In this document: piece by piece, positions 1 to 5,568 of the stretch
Position numbering within the stretch: the first letter of the stretch is position 1
How the letters are laid out: each line of letters begins with the position of its first letter
NCBI GenBank assembly: GCA_022774485.1
Contig: JALFLX010000086.1
Location: 1 to 5,697, forward strand
DNA from: Bacilli bacterium
Lineage (GTDB): Bacteria; Bacillota_I; Bacilli_A; RFN20; CAG-288
Direction of reading: 5' to 3'
Length of the DNA: 5,697 nt
Position numbers and translations under genes: made by a program
The notes under the pieces: model-generated
The model's database searches: none
Seen by the model: only the letters and a program-made list of their open reading frames with translations
What the model was told of the DNA's origin: nothing

Positions 1-1
1 G

Positions 2-175
2 ATGTAACTTTATCATAATTGTCTCAAATTTAGAATTAATTTGAATTTGTGTATACAATGAATCAGTAGATAATAGCACAACAGGGTATGCAAAAGAATA
101 GGCCATTTGCACACTGTATTAAAATAGGTCAACAAACACATCTTTATTTCTCTTATTTTTCTTAAACATCAATTG
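2..175 (-). pseudogene. Possible decayed transposase fragment
   Basis: Read on the minus strand, positions 118 down to 2 form an open frame of 39 codons running off the left edge. It contains VVLLSTDS (about positions 82-59), then an I-x-I-x-x-K-x-x-x-I pattern. From memory, DDE transposases of the IS4 superfamily carry LLSTD followed by a conserved I-x-x-I-Y-x-x-R-W-x-I-E stretch. Here the spacing is similar but the Tyr, Trp and Glu are absent, so if the homology is real the gene is dead. A TAA at 119-121 interrupts the frame. Upstream of it an 18-codon stretch, 175-122, contains KKNKRNKD, which loosely resembles the basic segment before that motif. No inverted-repeat ends or target duplication are visible. 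The short length and A+T-rich composition mean chance resemblance is quite possible. Confidence 0.25.
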
Positions 176-177
176 TC

Positions 178-211
178 ATCGTTATGGCCTCCATAAGAAG
201 ATCATAGCGAT
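178..211. repeat. Nested inverted repeat
   Basis: ATCGTTATG at 178-186 pairs with CATAGCGAT at 203-211, nine pairs including one G-T wobble. Inside and overlapping it, TTATGG at 182-187 pairs perfectly with CCATAA at 191-196 across a 3-nt loop, so the two folds exclude each other. No T-run follows on either side, so this is not a typical terminator. Its function is unknown and it may be fortuitous. Confidence 0.3.
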
Positions 212-393
212 ATAAATGGAATCTTTAGAAATTAACATTTTCAACCGACGATTCTATTATGACGTAATACCTCAGTGATACTTTACGAGTTGTGTTGGTT
301 GATCAAGCGGTATTGCTTTCGTTAGTTTAGTTTTGAAATATAATTCTCGGGTGGTTCTATAAAAAACAGGAAAACCAAGAGAAGATTAGGAAT

Positions 394-422
394 ATAAATC
401 ACTGGATGACACAGTGTTTTAT
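394..422 (-). terminator. Weak candidate terminator for the GH2 transcript
   Basis: ATAAATCACTG at 394-404 and CAGTGTTTTAT at 412-422 form 11-bp inverted arms with one mismatch and a 7-nt loop. It lies 66-94 bases beyond the GH2 stop codon. Read on the minus strand, an A-rich strand and a CACTG/CAGTG core are followed by ATTTATATT, which resembles a weak intrinsic terminator. The core has only three G-C pairs and there is no pure T-run. Confidence 0.3.
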
Positions 423-487
423 GTTCAGATTCTTGTTGATTTTCCTGTGACAAGTTATGTTAGTTTAAATGGGTTGTATGTGGATGA

Positions 488-2398
488 TCACTTCTGCCAG
501 CTCATGTTGTTTCCGCCTTTTGGAACAATGTAGCTTTGGTCTTTCTCTTTAACTCTACGGATGAGAGCAGTATCTTCATAAGCGCCGGAGACAACTTTGA
601 TGTTGTTCTCTTCTTCTAGGTTGATCTTGAAGCGGAAGATCTTATTTCCTTTGAGAGTCTCTACTTTCTTGCCGTTGACATAGAGAGTGACTTCGTTGAG
701 GTTAGAATAGACTTTGATGGTTGCTTTCTTATCGGTGCGATTGATGTATCTCTTGGAGCAGATGTGGACAAAGGGATCTTCACTCCAGTAGGCTTTGTAG
801 GCGTAGAAAGAATCTTTTTTGGTTTTGCGGTCAAAGGTGACTAAGCCTTTGTGGTTGATACCTTTCTCTCCACCTTGGTTTCTGCCATCGCTTCCGAAGT
901 CAAACATGTTCCAGACGTGAGTCGCCCAGATGTAAGGTCTCTTGTTGATGGATTTGAGCATCTTCTCATGGTAGATTGCCTGATATTCTTCAGTATTGTC
1001 AAAGCGTTTTGGATGAGAGGAGTGGAGGTTAGGCATACCTTCCGCTCCGTATTCGCTTAATCCGATTGGAGACTTCCGATAGAAGAGATGCCACATATCT
1101 AAGATCCAACCGGTGACAGGAGTGCAGGGAACATACCAACCCCAATAGAGGTTGTAGCTTGCTAAATCAGTGATGTGAGCGACTCTGTTGAAGATGTTCA
1201 TGACAGAGAAACAGGCGATAGTAGTGAGTCTGTTCTCATCTTCTTGATGAGCGTATTCATTGAGCTCTTTGTGGTGTGCTCTGCATTCTTTTCCGAATGT
1301 CTTTCTGAACATTGTAATCTCGTTTGAGATACCCCAGCAGATGATGCTAGGATGGTTGTAGCATTGATGGATAAGCTCACTTAACTGGCTCTTGGCGTGT
1401 TGATCGCCTTCCGGTAAGTATTTGGAAATATAAGGAATTTCAGCCCAGACGATCAGTCCGTACTGATCGCAAAGGTCATAGAAATACTGATCGTGCTGAT
1501 AGTGAGAGAGTCTGACTGTGGTCGCACCGATTTCTCTGAGGAGGTCCATATCTTCCTCCATGTCTTTTTTGGTGATAGCGTTTCCGACAAGGGGACGGTC
1601 TTGATGTCTTGCAACACCTCTTAAGGGATAAGCGACTCCGTTTAAGAAGAAACCTTTCTTAGGATCGACACGGAAGGTTCTAAAACCGATTTTTGTTTTA
1701 ACTTCATCGAGGAGTTCTCCTTCTTCGGAGCGGAGTGTTCCTCTCACAGTGTAGAGGAAGGGATCTTTCTTTCCGTTCCAGAGGTGGACGTTTTCGATTT
1801 TTAACACATCACCCGGTTTTCCGCTTGCGACGACTTGTTCTTTCTCATCGAGAACTTCCAGTAAAACATCGCCTTCTGCTTTGACATCGACAGTGAGAAC
1901 GCCGTCTTTTCCGTCGACTTTCGGAGTGCACTTCAACTCCGGAGCGAAGTCTTCATGAAGGTCAAAGTGTCTCTTGTTGCGGATGACAAGGTTGACATCG
2001 CGGTAGATGCCTCCGTAGAAGGTGAAGTCAGCAGCATCCGGATAGATTCTAGGGTCTGCTCTGTTGTCAACTTTGACGATGAGTTCATTCTCTTCTTGTA
2101 AGGGTTCTTTGACATCGAAAATGAAACGGGAATAACCGCCCTCATGATGCCCTAACTGGACGCCGTTTAAGATGACATCGCAGACAGAGTTTGCGCCATC
2201 GAATTGAATCGAGAGGACTTCATCTTCTTTCATCTCTGGTCTCTTGAAGACTTTGCGATATGTGCCGACATCTCTCAGATAGTCATTGCCGCCATCCTGG
2301 CCATCTTTGCCGTTCCAGCTGTGAGGAAGGTTGACCACTTCTTTCTGATCTTTGATGGTAAACTCCCAGGCATCGTTTAATAAGATTTCTCTTCTCAT
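488..2398 (-). CDS. Glycoside hydrolase family 2 enzyme, probable beta-glucuronidase (annotated relatives include beta-galactosidases)
   Basis: This 636-residue retaining exo-glycosidase should cleave a beta-linked terminal sugar, most likely glucuronic acid, in the cytoplasm; no signal peptide or membrane segment is visible. Domains in order: jelly-roll sugar-binding domain (about 1-140), immunoglobulin-like domain (about 143-243, ending GFRTF), TIM barrel (about 246-540, opening with the LacZ-like GVARHQDRP) and a DUF4982-like beta domain (about 548-612, with VYSNLNEVTLYVNGKK). The acid/base is E360 in ISNE and the nucleophile E449 in SEYGAEG. N416-L-Y418-W-G-W-Y422 and N515-H-K517-G align with the NRYYGWY and NKKG elements of E. 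coli beta-glucuronidase, the latter contacting the sugar carboxylate. DUF4982 beta-galactosidases also carry N-x-K-G there, so specificity rests partly on the adjacent uxuA/uxuB. The insertion that forms the bacterial glucuronidase loop before the acid/base is short here. The ATG has AAGGAG (2406-2411) 7 nt upstream; the stop is TGA. Confidence 0.93.
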   Translation of the reverse strand: MRREILLNDAWEFTIKDQKEVVNLPHSWNGKDGQDGGNDYLRDVGTYRKVFKRPEMKEDEVLSIQFDGANSVCDVILNGVQLGHHEGGYSRFIFDVKEPLQEENELIVKVDNRADPRIYPDAADFTFYGGIYRDVNLVIRNKRHFDLHEDFAPELKCTPKVDGKDGVLTVDVKAEGDVLLEVLDEKEQVVASGKPGDVLKIENVHLWNGKKDPFLYTVRGTLRSEEGELLDEVKTKIGFRTFRVDPKKGFFLNGVAYPLRGVARHQDRPLVGNAITKKDMEEDMDLLREIGATTVRLSHYQHDQYFYDLCDQYGLIVWAEIPYISKYLPEGDQHAKSQLSELIHQCYNHPSIICWGISNEITMFRKTFGKECRAHHKELNEYAHQEDENRLTTIACFSVMNIFNRVAHITDLASYNLYWGWYVPCTPVTGWILDMWHLFYRKSPIGLSEYGAEGMPNLHSSHPKRFDNTEEYQAIYHEKMLKSINKRPYIWATHVWNMFDFGSDGRNQGGEKGINHKGLVTFDRKTKKDSFYAYKAYWSEDPFVHICSKRYINRTDKKATIKVYSNLNEVTLYVNGKKVETLKGNKIFRFKINLEEENNIKVVSGAYEDTALIRRVKEKDQSYIVPKGGNNMSWQK

Positions 2399-2485
2399 CG
2401 TTTTTCTCCTTGATTTCTTTTGCTCTAATCATTATATCCGCCATCTCTTGTTTCAGTCTCTATTTTTAATCACTTTTGATTCACA

Positions 2486-2514
2486 ATTATAGAAACACAA
2501 ATAATTGTTAAGAA
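2486..2514 (-). promoter_or_regulatory. Candidate promoter of the GH2 gene
   Basis: On the minus strand TTCTTA (2514-2509) is followed after 17 bp by a perfect TATAAT (2491-2486). The -35 matches TTGACA at only three of six positions, which fits a promoter needing activation. The implied leader is about 80 nt. More upstream alternatives near the TTGCAA pair are TATATA at 2629-2624 and TAAAAT at 2620-2615, but neither has ideal spacing. Confidence 0.35.
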
Positions 2515-2583
2515 AACTGATGGATTGGACTGCAATTCTTTGTTATGACTAACATTTTATTTCAATTTTTAAAATAATTAGAA

Positions 2584-2598
2584 ATGCAAACGGTAACA
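2584..2598 (+). promoter_or_regulatory. cre-like site (catabolite repression, CcpA)
   Basis: ATGCAAACGGTAACA matches the Gram-positive cre consensus WTGNAANCGNWNNCW at every specified position. CcpA bound to HPr-Ser-P represses carbon-use genes through such sites. It lies between the regulator and the GH2 start, about 190 bp upstream of the GH2 ATG and just downstream of the TTGCAA pair. If transcription starts at the upstream TAAAAT box, the cre would sit directly downstream of the start, a usual position for repression. No equivalent match was seen upstream of uxuA. Confidence 0.6.
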
Positions 2599-2640
2599 TG
2601 AATCAGCTAACAAGATTTTAAGGTATATAAATATGGTTTT

Positions 2641-2673
2641 ATATTGCAATATTAAGTTAGATATATTGCAAAA
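2641..2673 (-). promoter_or_regulatory. Paired TTGCAAT boxes, probable AraC-family operator (GH2 side)
   Basis: On the minus strand TTTTGCAAT (2673-2665) is followed exactly 22 bp later by TATTGCAAT (2651-2643). The 9-mer TTGCAATAT is a perfect direct repeat at this spacing, and the second copy lies within the perfect palindrome ATATTGCAATAT (2641-2652). A spacing of about two helical turns is typical for the two half-sites of an AraC-family dimer. A matching pair with the same spacing occurs upstream of uxuA. The same bases also form 9-bp inverted arms around a 10-nt loop (2644-2652 and 2663-2671), because TTGCAA is its own reverse complement. Confidence 0.5.
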
Positions 2674-2676
2674 ACG

Positions 2677-3456
2677 TTATTTTTGTTTTACTCCGCTCGG
2701 TGTCTCTCCGGTCTCTTGGAGATAACGGCGGTAGAAGGTTGAGTAGTCTTCGAAGTGGAGTTCTTCGGCGACTTTAGAGGGTTTTATTCCCTGAAGAATC
2801 ATCGATTGGGCGAGGATGATTTTTTTGGAGCGGATATACTTCATAATCGGCACTTTCATGGTCATTCGAAATTCGTTGGCGATATAGGATTTGGAGTAGT
2901 GAAGGTCTTTAGAAAGCCGGTCCATGTTGAGATCTTCTTTGATGTTCACTTGGATGTAATCGATGATATTGGCGACAAAATCTCTGGTGACTTCTCCGCC
3001 TGCTTTTTTATCGTAATTTGCTAAATATACGAGAATTTCAGCTATTTTTGCACAGGCGATGACATAGAAATCTGCGGAAGAAAAGATGGAGAAATCTCTA
3101 TCGAGACTTATGATCAGATTCTTTACTCGATTGGAACCGATGAAAAACGGATCTTTCTCTTTCAGGATATTTCTGATGTGTTCTGGTACAATCTCAACGG
3201 GGAATTTCAGAACATATCTCTCATACATGACATCCTTATCGACACTGGCGTAATGATACTCACCTGGGGTCATCAAAATAATGTCTCCGGTGATGAGATG
3301 CTTGCTGATTTCTTCGACGTGATAGTCGACATCTCCATGTAAAAATAAGATCAGCTCATAAAAGGGGTGTAGGTGTTTTCCATATTCGTCTTTTGGAGAA
3401 GAAGCATTGTCTAGTTTGTGTGCGATATCCAAGTTTTGAAATGTGAAATGAAACAT
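2677..3456 (-). CDS. AraC-family transcriptional regulator with cupin-like sensor domain
   Basis: This is a 259-residue soluble DNA-binding regulator. Residues about 1-95 look like the AraC-type cupin sensor, with H28, H30 and E34 in KHLHPFYELILFLHG and a later GDIILMTPGEYH strand-turn pattern (57-68). The C-terminal third is the double helix-turn-helix: first HTH about 177-198 (MDRLSKDLHYSKSYIANEF), second about 225-245 (PSKVAEELHFEDYSTFYRRY), closing with the family-typical Q-E-T-G-E-T-P-S-G. Length is normal for the family. The ATG has GAGGG (3463-3467) 6 nt upstream. It sits between the GH2 gene (same strand) and divergent uxuA, so it is probably the local activator responding to a uronate or pathway intermediate; the ligand cannot be read from sequence. 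Paired TTGCAA boxes flank it on both sides, and one overlaps its own candidate -35, suggesting autoregulation. Confidence 0.93.
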   Translation of the reverse strand: MFHFTFQNLDIAHKLDNASSPKDEYGKHLHPFYELILFLHGDVDYHVEEISKHLITGDIILMTPGEYHYASVDKDVMYERYVLKFPVEIVPEHIRNILKEKDPFFIGSNRVKNLIISLDRDFSIFSSADFYVIACAKIAEILVYLANYDKKAGGEVTRDFVANIIDYIQVNIKEDLNMDRLSKDLHYSKSYIANEFRMTMKVPIMKYIRSKKIILAQSMILQGIKPSKVAEELHFEDYSTFYRRYLQETGETPSGVKQK

Positions 3457-3476
3457 GATTTTCCCTCGTTATTTCA

Positions 3477-3504
3477 ATTATATTCTTGAAGATTGATTTT
3501 GCAA
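3477..3504 (-). promoter_or_regulatory. Candidate promoter of the AraC-family regulator
   Basis: On the minus strand TTGCAA (3504-3499, four of six matches to TTGACA) is followed after 16 bp by a perfect TATAAT (3482-3477). The implied start near 3470 leaves a leader of about 13 nt that just accommodates the GAGGG ribosome binding site. The -35 lies inside the first TTTTGCAAT box, so bound regulator would block its own transcription. Confidence 0.5.
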
Positions 3505-3527
3505 TGTTTTTTTACTTTTTTTGCAAT
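3497..3527 (+). promoter_or_regulatory. Paired TTTTGCAAT boxes, probable AraC-family operator (uxuA side)
   Basis: TTTTGCAAT occurs exactly twice, at 3497-3505 and 3519-3527, with a 22-bp repeat distance. The proximal copy overlaps the uxuA -35 region and the distal copy overlaps the -35 of the divergent regulator promoter. This is the usual arrangement for AraC-family activation of one promoter with repression of the other. Two T7 tracts (3507-3513 and 3516-3522) between the boxes may bend the DNA. Confidence 0.5.
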
Positions 3528-3552
3528 TCTATTTCGTGAAAAAACATATAAT
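3521..3552 (+). promoter_or_regulatory. Candidate uxuA promoter
   Basis: A perfect TATAAT lies at 3547-3552, leaving a leader of about 32 nt to the uxuA ATG. The only -35-like hexamer is TTGCAA at 3521-3526, 20 bp away, which is too far for efficient unassisted recognition. That, and its location within a repeated box, fits an activator-dependent promoter. Confidence 0.5.
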
Positions 3553-3590
3553 ATATAAATAACGAAAAGTACTAGGCAAAGGGGGAAATT

Positions 3591-4634
3591 ATGAAATTAT
3601 CATTCCGCTGGTATGGACTCCAAGATTCGATACCGCTCCAGTATATCCGTCAGATTCCGAATATGTCGACTATTGTCACTTCGGTTTATGACAAGAAGGC
3701 GGGAGAGGTTTGGAGTGAAGAATCTCTGTTAAAATTAAAGAGAGCTTGTGAAGATCAAGGACTTAAGATGGAAGTCATCGAATCAATCCCGGTGAGCGAG
3801 GATATCAAACTGGGAACGGAGAAGAGAGACGCTCACATCGAAGCGTTCAAGAAGAATTTAGAGCTTTGCGCGAAGAATGGAGTGAAGTGTGTCTGCTACA
3901 ACTTCATGCCTGTCTTCGACTGGTTGAGAACTGATATGCATCACCGCTTACCGGATGGAAGCGATGCGCTCAGCTATTCGAGAGAAGACTTCGACAAAGT
4001 CGATCCGAATCATCTTCACCTCCCTGGTTGGGATGAATCTTACACTCCCGATGAGCTTAAGAGTCTCTTAGCTCAGTACCAGAAAATGTCTCATGAGCAA
4101 CTGTTTGAGAACCTTGTCTATTTCTTAAACGCAATCATGCCAATTTGTGACCAATATGATGTCAACATGGCAATTCATCCTGATGATCCGCCGTGGGATG
4201 TCTTCTCTCTCCCTCGCATCATCTCTTCTGAAGCGGATTTAGACAGACTCTTCGATGCGGTTAAAAACCCGCATAACGGCGTCACTTTCTGCACTGGAAG
4301 CTTCGGTGCGGGAAGACACAACGATATCCCGAAGATGGTCGATAAATTCTCGAAAGCCAAGAGAATCTTCTTCGTTCACTTGAGAAATGTCCTCTATACC
4401 GACGATAAAGATTCCTTCACTGAAGTCGGTCATTACTCCAAAGCAGGTTCAATCGACATCCCGCTTGTTGTCAAACATCTTGTCGACAACGGATTCGATG
4501 GCTATGTGAGACCTGATCACGGAAGAAATATCTTCGGCGAGGATCAGAAGCCTGGATACGGCTTATACGACAGAGCCTTAGGTTGCGCTTATATCAACGG
4601 ATTATTCGAAGCGGTGGAACGCTTCGGCAAATAA
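3591..4634 (+). CDS. uxuA: Mannonate dehydratase UxuA
   Basis: UxuA (EC 4.2.1.8) removes water from D-mannonate to give 2-keto-3-deoxygluconate, a cytoplasmic step of glucuronate breakdown. The 347-residue protein is a metal-dependent TIM barrel of the xylose-isomerase-like superfamily and opens with the family-typical MKLSFRWYG. Recognisable blocks are VCYNFMPVFDW (101-111), MAIHPDDPPW (193-202), VTFCTGSFG (231-239), FVHLRN (261-266) and GYVRPDHGR (304-312). The likely metal ligands are H196, C234, H263 and D309, with H310 and Y323 near the active site, by analogy with characterised Gram-positive UxuA enzymes. The length fits the shorter Gram-positive form. The ATG is preceded by AAAGGGGG (3578-3585) with 5 nt spacing. 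It begins a two-gene operon with uxuB 13 nt downstream and is divergent from the AraC-family regulator across 134 bp. No key residue is missing. Confidence 0.97.
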   Translation: MKLSFRWYGLQDSIPLQYIRQIPNMSTIVTSVYDKKAGEVWSEESLLKLKRACEDQGLKMEVIESIPVSEDIKLGTEKRDAHIEAFKKNLELCAKNGVKCVCYNFMPVFDWLRTDMHHRLPDGSDALSYSREDFDKVDPNHLHLPGWDESYTPDELKSLLAQYQKMSHEQLFENLVYFLNAIMPICDQYDVNMAIHPDDPPWDVFSLPRIISSEADLDRLFDAVKNPHNGVTFCTGSFGAGRHNDIPKMVDKFSKAKRIFFVHLRNVLYTDDKDSFTEVGHYSKAGSIDIPLVVKHLVDNGFDGYVRPDHGRNIFGEDQKPGYGLYDRALGCAYINGLFEAVERFGK

Positions 4635-4647
4635 GAAAGGAAACACT

Positions 4648-5502
4648 ATGACACAGAAAGATTTACCATTCCAAGTCGATTATACGGACAAAGTTGTCGT
4701 CATCACCGGAGCGGGAGGAGTTCTCTGCTCTAAAATGGCTGAGGCTTTCGCCCTTTGCCACGCCAAGGTCGCCTTATTAGACCTTCATCTTGAAGCTGCT
4801 GAAGCCAAAGCACAAGAGATTATCAACGAAGGCGGTATCGCCAAAGGTTATGCTGCAAATGTCTTACAAAAAGATAGCTTAGAAGCGGTTCATCAGCAGA
4901 TCTTAAAGGATTTTGGAAAGTGCGACATCCTCATCAATGGCGCTGGCGGAAATTCTCCGAAAGCCACAACCACCGATGAGTTCTACGCGGATAAACTCTC
5001 TGAAGACACCATTACATTCTTCGATCTCAAGACTGAGGGATTCCAGTTTGTATTTGACCTCAACATCTTAGGAACTCTTCTCCCCTCTCAGGTCTTTGCT
5101 GTTGATATGATCGGCAGAGAAGGATGCTCTATCCTCAATATCTCCTCCATGAACGCCTTCACTCCTCTCACCAAGATTCCTGCTTATTCTGCAGCCAAAG
5201 CTGGTGTCAGCAACTTCACTCAGTGGTTAGCCACCCACTTCGCTAAGATCAACATCAGAGTCAACGCAATTGCTCCTGGTTTCTTCTCCACCAAGCAGAA
5301 TGAGAAACTCCTTTGGAATCCCGATGGAACTCCAACTGCCCGCACTGAGAAAATCTTAAACAACACTCCGATGGGAAGATTCGGAACTGCTGATGAGCTT
5401 TTAGGCTCTGTCCTCTTCCTCTCCTCTCCGGAAGCTGCTGGTTTTATCACCGGTATCATTCTTCCAATCGACGGTGGATTCAGCGCCTATAGCGGTGTTT
5501 AA
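4648..5502 (+). CDS. uxuB: SDR-family D-mannonate oxidoreductase (fructuronate reductase), UxuB-type
   Basis: This 284-residue short-chain dehydrogenase/reductase should interconvert D-fructuronate and D-mannonate, supplying the UxuA substrate. It is the SDR form found in Gram-positives, unrelated to the long-chain E. coli UxuB. The Rossmann start is VVVITGAGGVLC (16-27), with C27 where the classical TGxxxGxG motif has its last glycine. D45 at the end of beta-strand 2 suggests NAD(H) preference. Further motifs are INGAGGN (96-102), N139, catalytic S167 in NISSMN, Y180-S-A-A-K184, the APGFF segment after beta-strand 6 (209-213) and the C-terminal PIDGGFSAYSGV. The ATG has AAAGGA (4636-4641) 6 nt upstream, and the 13-nt gap after uxuA implies co-transcription. 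Annotation as a generic SDR or gluconate 5-dehydrogenase-like enzyme is possible, but adjacency to uxuA makes the mannonate role much more likely. Confidence 0.9.
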   Translation: MTQKDLPFQVDYTDKVVVITGAGGVLCSKMAEAFALCHAKVALLDLHLEAAEAKAQEIINEGGIAKGYAANVLQKDSLEAVHQQILKDFGKCDILINGAGGNSPKATTTDEFYADKLSEDTITFFDLKTEGFQFVFDLNILGTLLPSQVFAVDMIGREGCSILNISSMNAFTPLTKIPAYSAAKAGVSNFTQWLATHFAKINIRVNAIAPGFFSTKQNEKLLWNPDGTPTARTEKILNNTPMGRFGTADELLGSVLFLSSPEAAGFITGIILPIDGGFSAYSGV

Positions 5503-5520
5503 TCTTGTGTATCTGAGGAA

Positions 5521-5552
5521 GCCTAATATTAGGTCCCTTTTAATTGTTAGGC
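5521..5552. terminator. Hairpin region downstream of uxuB, possibly a bidirectional terminator
   Basis: CCTAATATTAGG (5522-5533) is a perfect 12-bp palindrome starting 20 bases after the uxuB stop and followed by TCCCTTTT. Alternatively GCCTAA (5521-5526) pairs with TTAGGC (5547-5552) around a 20-nt loop. Both stems are short, so this would be a weak terminator. Its place between uxuB and a probable convergent gene ending at 5569 supports a role for both transcripts. Confidence 0.35.
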
Positions 5553-5568
5553 AGAGAATATTTGTTAT

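Larger units (their letters stand above)
1..487. other. Non-coding A+T-rich region 3' of the GH2 gene
   Basis: No convincing intact gene lies in these 487 bases. All six frames are broken by frequent stops, and no ribosome binding site precedes a sustained frame. Three things stand out: the possible transposase remnant at the left edge, a nested inverted repeat at 178-211, and an imperfect hairpin at 394-422 downstream of the GH2 stop codon. Base composition is clearly more A+T-rich than the adjacent coding DNA. Confidence 0.6.
2399..2676. promoter_or_regulatory. Regulatory region upstream of the GH2 gene
   Basis: This 278-bp A+T-rich gap separates the araC-like stop codon from the downstream, co-oriented GH2 gene. 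It holds paired TTGCAA boxes (2641-2673), a cre-like site (2584-2598), a small interrupted palindrome TGTTA-TGAC-TAACA (2541-2554), a TATAAT box (2486-2491, minus strand) and the GH2 ribosome binding site. No strong terminator for the regulator gene is visible, so read-through from the regulator into GH2 is possible. The density of sites suggests the glycosidase also has its own promoter. Confidence 0.6.

Noticed and set aside
24..44. TCAAATT/AATTTGA inverted repeat with 7-nt loop
   Set aside because: Purely A+T-rich short arms in A+T-rich DNA are expected by chance, and it falls within the possible transposase remnant.
851..1060. 69-codon plus-strand frame inside the GH2 gene
   Set aside because: It is antisense to conserved GH2 barrel sequence, lacks a ribosome binding site and has no recognisable domain.
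1198..2145. Minus-strand frames of 60-70 codons at 1198-1380 and 1933-2145
   Set aside because: They are out-of-frame shadows of the GH2 coding sequence with low-complexity Ser/Thr-rich translations.
2644..2671. 9-bp inverted arms read as an intrinsic terminator of the AraC gene
   Set aside because: The stem has only two G-C pairs and no T-run follows on the minus strand; the paired-operator reading explains the same bases and matches the uxuA side.
2755..3024. 89-codon plus-strand frame opposite the AraC-family gene
   Set aside because: The minus strand encodes a clear double helix-turn-helix here; the plus frame is its shadow and has no ribosome binding site.
4175..4433. Minus-strand frames of 61 and 64 codons inside uxuA
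   Set aside because: They overlap the metal-binding core of UxuA on the other strand and have no independent support.
5220..5459. 79-codon minus-strand frame inside the SDR gene
   Set aside because: It is a shadow of the conserved SDR C-terminal region.
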